DNA of 6,488 nt, taken from contig JAUXBI010000103.1 in the NCBI GenBank assembly GCA_030619435.1, positions 1 through 6,488 on the forward strand, in the 5' to 3' direction. The notes beneath the pieces were generated by a model. It worked only from the letters and a program-made list of their open reading frames with translations. It ran no database searches and had not been told where the DNA came from. This document shows, piece by piece, positions 1 through 5,112 of this stretch; the stretch's first letter is position 1; the number at the start of each line of letters is the position of its first letter. A program made the translations under genes and the position numbers. This DNA is from Syntrophaceae bacterium. GTDB taxonomy: Bacteria; Desulfobacterota; Syntrophia; Syntrophales; UBA2210.

Positions 1-40
1 GCATCTTCCGGATCTCCTGTAATGTCTCTGTCCATCTCAT
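1..40 (-). CDS. Start of a transposase-like gene (partial, N-terminus only)
   Basis: On the minus strand an ATG at 40-38 opens a frame reading MRWTETLQEIRKM up to the window edge. A strong ribosome site, GGGAGGTGG (complement of 44-52), lies a few bases upstream, which supports real translation. The short N-terminus resembles the beginning of ISNCY/IS1202-type transposases, which continue into a helix-turn-helix and a DDE integrase core, but none of that is visible here. With 13 residues the identification is tentative. The flanking direct repeats and divergent orientation from the aro operon agree with a mobile element. Confidence 0.45.
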   Translation of the reverse strand, partial: MRWTETLQEIRKM

Positions 41-67
41 TGGCCACCTCCCGGTGACCATTATAAA

Positions 68-109
68 CCGGACAGATTACGTGCTACAACTCCGGACAGA
101 TTACGTGCT
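68..109. repeat. Two 18-bp direct repeats, 24-bp period
   Basis: CCGGACAGATTACGTGCT occurs at 68-85 and again, identically, at 92-109, separated by six unrelated bases. The copies sit between the start of the transposase-like gene and the presumed outer end of the element. Repeated sub-terminal sequences of this kind commonly serve as transposase binding sites; that role is inferred here. Confidence 0.8.
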
Positions 110-132
110 TCTGACATTGTTGAAAAATAATC

Positions 133-161
133 TTGACATAGTCTGAGATCTATGCTCTTAT
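133..161 (+). promoter_or_regulatory. Sigma70-type promoter of the aro operon
   Basis: A perfect -35 box TTGACA (133-138) is followed by an ideal 17-bp spacer and a -10 box TCTTAT (156-161, four of six consensus bases). TGC directly before the -10 box (153-155) gives an extended -10 element. Transcription would start near 167-169, just ahead of the ribosome site of the leader peptide. No other promoter of comparable quality was noticed upstream of the operon. No operator for a TyrR- or TrpR-like repressor was recognised. Confidence 0.75.
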
Positions 162-193
162 CACAATCTGATTTTGGAAAGAGGAGTTTCTTT

Positions 194-280
194 ATGGGCG
201 GACATAGTTATCTTAACAGCTATTTTGGTTACTTTTGGTATTTTGGTGCACAGGTCTGCCCGGCGCTGAGGAGGAAGTAA
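194..280 (+). CDS. Aromatic-rich leader peptide of the aro operon attenuator
   Basis: This 28-codon frame starts at ATG 194, seven bases after the ribosome site AGAGGAG (180-186), and ends at TAA 278-280. It encodes MGGHSYLNSY, then FGYFWYFGAQ, then VCPALRRK. Codons 6-17 contain four Tyr, three Phe and one Trp, and no aromatic codon occurs after F17. It lies wholly within the transcribed leader, before two intrinsic terminators. These are the hallmarks of a leader peptide whose translation, not whose product, is the signal: slow decoding when charged Tyr-, Phe- or Trp-tRNA is scarce would permit transcription into the operon. The frame ends with two rare-type AGG Arg codons inside an SD-like GAGGAGG (268-274 region). 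The function is inferred from composition and position. Confidence 0.85.
   Translation: MGGHSYLNSYFGYFWYFGAQVCPALRRK
221..247 (+). repeat. Three tandem 9-nt units encoding YFG-YFW-YFG
   Basis: TATTTTGGT (221-229), TACTTTTGG (230-238) and TATTTTGGT (239-247) are in-frame tandem units; the first and third are identical. They encode the aromatic core of the leader peptide, which suggests it was built by duplication of a Tyr-Phe-Gly unit, with the middle Gly codon replaced by the only Trp codon. Confidence 0.75.
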
Positions 281-320
281 CACTCTAAAAAAGATAAAAT
301 CTAAAAGCCATGGGTAGGTC
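253..320 (+). promoter_or_regulatory. B:C pairing (releases the antiterminator)
   Basis: B (253-264, inside the end of the leader frame) can pair with C (307-320): C256-C261 with G312-G317, and GGC 262-264 with GCC 307-309, bulging A310 and T311. It extends weakly through 253-255 with 318-320. That is nine pairs in the core, including one G-U. Pairing removes the 5' arm of the first terminator and so frees D to pair with E. B can instead pair with A (196-203, GGGCGGAC with GTCTGCCC, eight pairs, one G-U) when no ribosome occupies the leader. Confidence 0.6.
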
Positions 321-346
321 GAGAGATCCTGCACCGTGGCTTTTTT
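303..346 (+). terminator. Attenuator terminator 1 (C:D hairpin)
   Basis: The hairpin has AAAA 303-306 pairing with TTTT 341-344, GCCATGG 307-313 with CCGTGGC 334-340 (one G-U), GTAGG 314-318 with CCTGC 328-332 (one G-U), and TC with GA. That is about 18 pairs with single-base bulges at A333 and T327, capped by a GAGA (GNRA-type) tetraloop at 321-324. Six T follow (341-346), then GTTTG. It is an intrinsic terminator or, in attenuator terms, the first of two terminators. Confidence 0.85.
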
Positions 347-364
347 GTTTGTGAAGCCATGGTG
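332..364 (+). promoter_or_regulatory. D:E antiterminator hairpin
   Basis: CACCGTGGCTT (332-342) is complementary over eleven bases to AAGCCATGGTG (354-364) with a single G-U pair (G336-T360) and an 11-nt U-rich loop. Because it uses the 3' arm of terminator 1 and the 5' arm of terminator 2, this one hairpin is incompatible with both terminators. Confidence 0.75.
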
Positions 365-385
365 ATTAGACACCATGGCTTTTTT
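354..385 (+). terminator. Attenuator terminator 2 (E:F hairpin)
   Basis: AAGCCATGGTG (354-364) and CACCATGGCTT (371-381) form a perfect 11-bp stem around the 6-nt loop ATTAGA, followed by a six-T tract (380-385, its first bases shared with the stem) and ATTATT. It lies just before the ribosome site of the first enzyme gene and so can stop the operon transcript. Confidence 0.9.
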
Positions 386-392
386 ATTATTA

Positions 393-401
393 AAAGGAGG
401 G
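393..401 (+). promoter_or_regulatory. Ribosome binding site of DAHP synthase gene
   Basis: AAAGGAGGG lies about ten bases before the GTG at 411 and more than twenty before the ATG at 423. It therefore decides for the GTG start. It sits just beyond the T-tract of terminator 2 and is outside all six attenuator segments, so it is available whenever transcription reads through. Confidence 0.8.
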
Positions 402-410
402 TTTTGAAAA

Positions 411-1439
411 GTGATAATTGTAATGAAAAAAAATGCAACGAATGAACAAATCGAGAGAGTTGTCAGCTGGATTAAATCAGTTGGTTACATGGCTCATCCA
501 TCCTCAGGTGTCGAACGCACGATCATAGGCGCTGTGGGAGACAATCGGGGGAAAGAGCACTTAAAGGTTATTGAGTCTCTTACGGGCGTCGAGAAAATAA
601 TTCCCATTCTGAAGCCTTACAAATTGGCAAGCCGGGAGGCTAAAGAGGGGAATACCGTTATCCGGGTCGGCGACGTGGAAATCGGCGGAACAGGTTTTGT
701 CGTAATGGCCGGTCCCTGTTCCATAGAGAGCAGAGAACAGATGATGGAAAGCGCTTTCATAGCAAAAAAGGGCGGGGCCGACATAATAAGAGGAGGTGCA
801 TATAAACCGAGGACTTCCCCTTACAGTTTCCAGGGAATGGAAGAAGAGGGCCTGAAGCTTTTAAAAGAGGCCGGAGAAAAGACGGGGATGCCTGTTATCA
901 CGGAAGTGCTCAACACTTCGGAAGTGGATATAGTGGAAGAGTACGCGGATATATTGCAGATAGGCGCCCGAAACGTCCAGAATTTTGCACTGTTGAAGAA
1001 GGTGGGTAAGGCAAAAAAGCCGGTACTCCTCAAGCGTGGAATGATGACAACCATAGAGGAACTTCTCATGTCCGCTGAATATATCATTTCATCGGGGAAT
1101 GATGATGTTATTCTGTGTGAAAGAGGAATCCGTACTTTTGAAACGGCAACCCGCAACACGCTGGATATCAGCGCGGTACCGGTTCTAAAGGCACTGACCC
1201 ACCTGCCGGTAATCATTGATCCCAGCCATGCGGCCGGTCACTGGAGATATATCCAGCCGCTGACAAGAGGCGCTCTGGCTGTAGGGGCGGATGGTGTTAT
1301 GATCGAGGTTCATCCTGAACCCGAAAAGGCCGTTTCTGACGGAGGGCAGTCTCTCAAGCCGGAAAAGTTCTACAGGCTCATGGACGAAGTGAGGAAGCTT
1401 GAACAATTCATGAGGCATGAAATGAAGGTATCGCAATGA
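411..1439 (+). CDS. aroF: 3-deoxy-7-phosphoheptulonate (DAHP) synthase, type I-beta with N-terminal ACT-like domain
   Basis: It catalyses the first step of the shikimate pathway, PEP plus erythrose-4-phosphate to DAHP, in the cytoplasm. The 342-residue product has the architecture of the Thermotoga-type enzyme: a ferredoxin-like/ACT-like regulatory domain (about 1-72, ending [11 protein letters not shown]) and a TIM barrel. Barrel motifs are AGPCSIES (100-107), [16 protein letters not shown] (127-142), LLKRGMM (206-212), [11 protein letters not shown] (234-244), DPSHAAG (270-276) and [13 protein letters not shown] (299-311). The metal ligands match C103, H273, E299 and D310. The GTG start at 411 gives the family's usual MIVV-like N-terminus and fits the ribosome site. 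The N-terminal domain in this family mediates feedback by Tyr/Phe, so control here would be both allosteric and, through the preceding attenuator, transcriptional. It is first in the operon and overlaps aroB by 4 bp (ATGA). Confidence 0.96.
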   Translation: MIIVMKKNATNEQIERVVSWIKSVGYMAHPSSGVERTIIGAVGDNRGKEHLKVIESLTGVEKIIPILKPYKLASREAKEGNTVIRVGDVEIGGTGFVVMAGPCSIESREQMMESAFIAKKGGADIIRGGAYKPRTSPYSFQGMEEEGLKLLKEAGEKTGMPVITEVLNTSEVDIVEEYADILQIGARNVQNFALLKKVGKAKKPVLLKRGMMTTIEELLMSAEYIISSGNDDVILCERGIRTFETATRNTLDISAVPVLKALTHLPVIIDPSHAAGHWRYIQPLTRGALAVGADGVMIEVHPEPEKAVSDGGQSLKPEKFYRLMDEVRKLEQFMRHEMKVSQ

Positions 1440-2527
1440 AAAAAATAAGGGTAAATCTCGACAGGCGCTCCAATCTTTCTTATGACATATTTATTGAGAA
1501 CAACATTTTTGATCGTATCGGGCTTCTTATTGCGAAAAAAAATGTGGCCCGGCGATATATAGTCATTTCGGATTCCAATGTATCTTCCATTTACGGGGGG
1601 AAGTTTCTGAAAATGCTGAGAGGGGTGGATTTGCCGGCAGATTTGATCGAGTTTCCCGCAGGGGAAGCTTCAAAGAATATTGACACCGTTTCTTCTATCG
1701 TAAGAAAACTTATTGAAATGGGGGTAGATAGAAGCTCTGCATTGATCGCTCTTGGCGGAGGTGTAACGGGTGATATGGTCGGATTTATTGCCTCTATATA
1801 TATGAGATCCATACCTTATATCCAGGTACCGACCAGTCTCTTGGCGCAGGTGGACAGCAGCATAGGGGGGAAGACAGGAATAGATCTACCCGAGGGAAAA
1901 AACCTGCTGGGGACGTTTTTTCAGCCTAAGATGGTCTTTACGGATCTTAAGTTTCTTGAGACACTCCCGGATGAAGAATTCAATAACGGTCTGGCGGAGA
2001 TTATCAAATGCGGTATTATTGACGATGTTGAACTCTTCCATTTGCTGGAACGGGAGGGCGAAGCAATTAGGAATCGAAACGCGGATATTCTCGAAACAAT
2101 AGTCGAGAGAGCATGTAAAATAAAGGGAGGAATTGTTGAAATAGACGAGAAAGACGCGGGTATACGCCGGATTCTCAATTTTGGTCATACCCTGGGCCAT
2201 GCAATTGAAACAGCCTCGGGATATACAATATCGCACGGCAATGCCGTATCGGTCGGCATGGTTGCAGCGGCCAGAATATCCGAAAAAAGGAACCACCTGT
2301 CGACCAGAGAACGGGACATGATCGAAAAACTTATTAAAGACACAGGGCTTCTTGACAAAATTCCTGAATCCGTCAAAACCACGGATATTATGTCAGGAAT
2401 GAAAACGGATAAGAAGAAAAAAGGTGATTTAATACATTTTGTATTGTTGAGAAAACTGGGTGTTCCGTTCATCAACGGCTCGGTAGAAGAGAAACTTATC
2501 CGCGAAACGATCGAGGAATTGAGATAA
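1436..2527 (+). CDS. aroB: 3-dehydroquinate synthase
   Basis: It converts DAHP to 3-dehydroquinate, the second shikimate-pathway step, using NAD+ and a divalent metal. At 363 residues it is of normal length. Visible signatures are the NAD-binding ALGGGVTGD (105-113), the [17 protein letters not shown] block (132-148), GLAEIIKCG with metal ligand E188 (185-193), [11 protein letters not shown] with H251 (248-258), and [10 protein letters not shown] with H267 (266-275). A KTDKKKKG stretch (323-330) corresponds to the usual K-D-KK-G substrate-site motif. ATG 1436 has GAAGG seven bases upstream and overlaps the aroF stop as ATGA. The stop shares one base with the next start (TAATG), consistent with coupled translation. 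Confidence 0.97.
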   Translation: MKKIRVNLDRRSNLSYDIFIENNIFDRIGLLIAKKNVARRYIVISDSNVSSIYGGKFLKMLRGVDLPADLIEFPAGEASKNIDTVSSIVRKLIEMGVDRSSALIALGGGVTGDMVGFIASIYMRSIPYIQVPTSLLAQVDSSIGGKTGIDLPEGKNLLGTFFQPKMVFTDLKFLETLPDEEFNNGLAEIIKCGIIDDVELFHLLEREGEAIRNRNADILETIVERACKIKGGIVEIDEKDAGIRRILNFGHTLGHAIETASGYTISHGNAVSVGMVAAARISEKRNHLSTRERDMIEKLIKDTGLLDKIPESVKTTDIMSGMKTDKKKKGDLIHFVLLRKLGVPFINGSVEEKLIRETIEELR

Positions 2528-3609
2528 TGACAGGAAAATCACTGAAATACATGAGGGATGAAGTTAATAAAATAGATAAACAGATCGTAGAGTTGTTAAA
2601 CGAACGAGCAAAATTGTCGATAGAAATCGGGAAGTTGAAAACAGGGCAAGACATGGAGATCTACGATCCCTCACAGGAAAGCAAAGTATTCCGGGATCTG
2701 TGCGGAATCAACACGGGACCGTTGCCCGAAGAATCTTTGAGAAAGATTTTCGGTGAGATACTGTCGGCATCAAGAGCCCTTCAGTTGCCCCTGAAAGTTG
2801 CCTACCTGGGACCTGATGCGTCATTCAGCCATCTGGCCACCGAATCGCATTTTGGAAAGAGTGTGCTTTTATCACCACAGTCGGGCATCCTCGATGTCTT
2901 TGACCGGGTGGAAAAAAGGGAAGCACAATTGGGGGTGGTGCCGGTAGAGAACTCCCTTGAGGGAACGGTTAAGCTTACCCTGGATTGTCTGATTTCAACG
3001 CCACTGGAAATCATAAATGAAATCTATCTTCCGATCAGCCATTCCCTGATATCAATAAGAACGGGATTGGATGGATTGAAGAAGGTCTATTCACATCCCC
3101 AGGCACTGGCACAGTGTCAGGGCTGGCTCAGGAAAAATCTGCCGCTATGTTCCCTCCACGAGGTGGAGAGTACGGCAAAAGCCGTACAGATGGCCCTTGA
3201 AGACGATAAGATCGCCGCTGTCGGCAGTCGCGAGGCCGCTTTGAAATATGGACTGAATATTATTGCCGGGGGTATTGAAGATTATTCATCAAATATGACG
3301 CGGTTTCTCGTTATCGGTAAAGGGGCAAATGAGCCAACCGGCATGGACAAGACATCGGTTCTGTTCGGGACGCGTCATGAGCCGGGCGCGCTCTATCATT
3401 CATTGCAGCCCTTTGTCGAAAAGGGAATTAATCTGTTGAAAATAGTATCGCATCCCATTCGAGGCCGGATGTGGGAGTACCTGTTTTTTGTCGATTTTGA
3501 CGGTCACGCGAAGGATGAGGAGATTGTAAAATGCCTGAAAAGTCTTCAGGACAAGTGCACATTCGTCAAAATACTGGGATCGTATCCGAGGGGAGACAGC
3601 AAGTCGTGA
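2527..3609 (+). CDS. pheA: Bifunctional chorismate mutase / prephenate dehydratase (P-protein)
   Basis: It rearranges chorismate to prephenate and dehydrates/decarboxylates this to phenylpyruvate, the route to phenylalanine. The 360 residues comprise an AroQ-type helical mutase (about 1-88), a prephenate dehydratase domain (about 89-265) and a C-terminal ACT domain (about 275-355). Mutase residues R10, R27, K38, D47 and E51 align with the E. coli active site, but the usual second Arg (E. coli R51) is Q50. Dehydratase motifs are AYLGPDASFSHLA (92-104), GVVPVENSLEGTV (136-148) and NMTRF with catalytic T258 (256-260). In the ACT domain GAL (287-289) is kept, but the ESRP phenylalanine-site motif reads VSHP (307-310), followed by a normal GRMWEYLFFVD. 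GAGGA lies nine bases before the ATG. Its presence in the operon explains why phenylalanine codons belong in the leader. Confidence 0.95.
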   Translation: MTGKSLKYMRDEVNKIDKQIVELLNERAKLSIEIGKLKTGQDMEIYDPSQESKVFRDLCGINTGPLPEESLRKIFGEILSASRALQLPLKVAYLGPDASFSHLATESHFGKSVLLSPQSGILDVFDRVEKREAQLGVVPVENSLEGTVKLTLDCLISTPLEIINEIYLPISHSLISIRTGLDGLKKVYSHPQALAQCQGWLRKNLPLCSLHEVESTAKAVQMALEDDKIAAVGSREAALKYGLNIIAGGIEDYSSNMTRFLVIGKGANEPTGMDKTSVLFGTRHEPGALYHSLQPFVEKGINLLKIVSHPIRGRMWEYLFFVDFDGHAKDEEIVKCLKSLQDKCTFVKILGSYPRGDSKS

Positions 3610-4292
3610 TCTGTATTCCTGTTGTAGCACAGGACAATGAAGAAGCATTAAAACAGATGGAGCGGACGTTCCCGTTAGCCGATATCGTTGAACTGCGGAT
3701 CGATTCAATAAAACACGTAAACTTAAAGCAGCTGCTTTCCGCGAGCAGGGGGAAGATTCTTGTAACAAACAGAAAGCGGGATGAAGGGGGATATTTTACG
3801 GGAGAAGAAAATGAGAGGGTGGATCTGCTGCGTGAAGCTGTTATTCTGGGGGCAGATTTTATTGACATGGAAATGAGTACGGAAAAGGCTTTTCTGGAAG
3901 AGATTCATGAAACAATAGAGAGATGCAACCATCGAACAAAGCTGATTGTTTCCCATCACGACTTTAACGGAACGCCGGCATATACGCGGCTGCTTGATAT
4001 TTATAATGAATGCACTGAAAAAGGGGCGGATATCGTCAAGGTTGTTACGTTTGCCAACCTCATGGAAGACAATCTTGTCATACTGCAACTGGTTAATCAT
4101 GTCAGAAAACTGAAACGCGATATTATAGCCTTCTGCATGGGTTCGAAGGGGAGGGTGAGCAGGGTTGCGTCGCCCCTGTTCGGCTCATATCTCAGTTTTG
4201 CCTCCCTCGAAGCGGGGGCACAGTCCGCCCCCGGCCAGCTGACCGTAAAAGAAACAAAAGAGATTGACACGATTTTACATCATGAAAAATAA
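3606..4292 (+). CDS. aroD: 3-dehydroquinate dehydratase, type I
   Basis: It dehydrates 3-dehydroquinate to 3-dehydroshikimate through a Schiff base. From GTG 3606 the product is 228 residues, MICIPVV at the start, the normal type I N-terminus. An in-frame ATG at 3531 would add 25 residues unlike the family and overlap pheA by 79 bp; GAGGGGAG (3588-3595) ten bases before the GTG and the GTGA overlap with the pheA stop favour 3606. Key residues match the Salmonella/E. coli enzyme: ELRID (29-33), DMEM with E89, SHHDF with catalytic H118, VKVV with Schiff-base K145, MGSKGRVSR with R186, and AQSAPGQ (205-211) near the substrate carboxylate. The end overlaps aroE by 11 bp in another frame; in some bacteria these two are one fused protein, but here they are separate. 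Confidence 0.93.
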   Translation: MICIPVVAQDNEEALKQMERTFPLADIVELRIDSIKHVNLKQLLSASRGKILVTNRKRDEGGYFTGEENERVDLLREAVILGADFIDMEMSTEKAFLEEIHETIERCNHRTKLIVSHHDFNGTPAYTRLLDIYNECTEKGADIVKVVTFANLMEDNLVILQLVNHVRKLKRDIIAFCMGSKGRVSRVASPLFGSYLSFASLEAGAQSAPGQLTVKETKEIDTILHHEK

Positions 4293-5112
4293 CAAAAAGA
4301 TATATGCCCTCTTTGGAAACCCGGTAGAGCACAGCCTGTCCCCGGTGATGCACAACGCGGCTTTAAAAAAAATGAAGATGGACGCGCGCTATATCGCGAT
4401 ACGCGTGGAGAACGCCCGGGAAATCACGCGGAAGAATAAAGATATGAATATCCGGGGAGCGAGCATAACTATTCCTCACAAGACCGCGATCATGGACTAT
4501 CTCGACGAGGTAAGCGAAAGCTCCGGAATGATAGGCGCCGTCAATACACTGACCTTTACTGACGGAAAACTTAAAGGTGACAATACCGACTGGACAGGAT
4601 TTACACTCGCGCTGAAAGAATCTATAGAAATTAAGGGAAAGACCTTTGCTATACTGGGGGCCGGAGGGGCGGCACGGGCGGCGGTTTTCGGCATCTTACA
4701 GGAAGGTGGAAATCCTGTTGTCCTGAACAGGACTGTAGCGAAAGGTGAAAAACTGGCGAAAGAATTCGGATGCGAATCTTGTCCGATTTCGGAAGTGGAA
4801 AAAATCAATGCGGATTGTCTGATTAACAGCACACCCGCGGGAATGTTTCCCAATATGGAAATATCTCCTGTGGGGGCAGAGGTGCTCTCCAATTTTGGGT
4901 GTGTTATGGACATGATATACAATCCATTAGAAACAAGACTTTTGAAAGATGCCCGGGAAGCGGGATGTTCTGTTATATCGGGTCTTCCCATGTTTATATA
5001 TCAGGGGGCGGAGCAGATAAGGATATGGACGGGGCTCCGGCCGCCACTTGATTTAATGAAGCAAGTTGTATTGGAAAAGCTGACAAATGAAAGAGATAAG
5101 ACAAATAAATAA
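4282..5112 (+). CDS. aroE: Shikimate 5-dehydrogenase (NADP+)
   Basis: It reduces 3-dehydroshikimate to shikimate. From ATG 4282 it has 276 residues. Substrate-domain motifs are HSLSP (17-21), SITIPHK with catalytic K67 (61-67), GAVNT with N88 (85-89) and GDNTDW with D103 (99-104). The nucleotide domain has the glycine loop LGAGGAARA (125-133) and NRT (149-151), whose Arg fits NADP over NAD. A C-terminal QGAEQIRIW (241-249) completes the family pattern. A TTG at 4264 would extend the frame by six residues, but the family normally begins a few residues before the FGNPVEHS motif, so the ATG is preferred; its own ribosome site is weak, consistent with coupling to aroD (11-bp overlap). It overlaps aroA by 26 bp. 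Confidence 0.94.
   Translation: MKNNKKIYALFGNPVEHSLSPVMHNAALKKMKMDARYIAIRVENAREITRKNKDMNIRGASITIPHKTAIMDYLDEVSESSGMIGAVNTLTFTDGKLKGDNTDWTGFTLALKESIEIKGKTFAILGAGGAARAAVFGILQEGGNPVVLNRTVAKGEKLAKEFGCESCPISEVEKINADCLINSTPAGMFPNMEISPVGAEVLSNFGCVMDMIYNPLETRLLKDAREAGCSVISGLPMFIYQGAEQIRIWTGLRPPLDLMKQVVLEKLTNERDKTNK

Larger units (their letters stand above)
1..116 (-). mobile_element. End of a probable insertion sequence (partial)
   Basis: This stretch has the make-up of one end of an insertion sequence whose body lies to the left of the window. Reading the minus strand from 116 there is a TGTCAGAAGC terminus, two 18-bp direct repeats, then a ribosome site and the start of a transposase-like gene. 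The outer boundary at 116 is a guess from the TG-type end. The other end and any target duplication are outside the window, so the element cannot be delimited. Family assignment (ISNCY/IS1202-like) rests only on resemblance of the 13 visible residues to remembered transposase starts. Confidence 0.45.
168..390 (+). promoter_or_regulatory. Aromatic amino acid attenuator (transcribed leader of the aro operon)
   Basis: The untranslated leader holds a small aromatic-rich reading frame (194-280) and six mutually pairing segments: A 196-203, B 253-264, C 303-320, D 325-342, E 354-364 and F 371-381. A:B, C:D and E:F form one set, with C:D and E:F both followed by six U. B:C and D:E form the alternative set and destroy both terminators. 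A ribosome stalled at any aromatic codon up to F17 should protect RNA to about 254-255, leaving the core of B (256-264) free to capture C, so D pairs with E and RNA polymerase reads on. A ribosome at the leader stop should cover about 260-290, blocking B, so both terminators form. If the leader is not translated, A:B forms and termination follows. The logic matches his- and phe-type attenuation. All pairings were found by eye; energies were not computed. Confidence 0.82.

Noticed and set aside
161..376. Minus-strand 71-codon open frame across the leader
   Set aside because: It runs antisense through the promoter -10 box, leader peptide and both terminator hairpins, has no ribosome site noticed and no recognisable protein. 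The plus-strand attenuator explains the region better.
307..379. Repeated CCATGG palindromes as repressor operators (TyrR/TrpR-like)
   Set aside because: The copies are downstream of the promoter, form RNA stems followed by T-runs, and do not match remembered TyrR or TrpR boxes.
303..385. T-box riboswitch or other tRNA-sensing leader
   Set aside because: No T-box sequence (AGGGUGGNACCGCG type) or specifier-loop architecture is seen; an aromatic leader peptide and competing hairpins fit ribosome-mediated attenuation.
3531..3605. Upstream ATG extension of the 3-dehydroquinase
   Set aside because: It would add 25 residues without family resemblance and overlap pheA by 79 bp; the GTG at 3606 has a strong ribosome site and gives the normal N-terminus.
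4264..4281. TTG start for shikimate dehydrogenase
   Set aside because: A purine run almost touches the TTG and the six extra residues are not typical; ATG 4282 matches the family start better, though the call is not certain.
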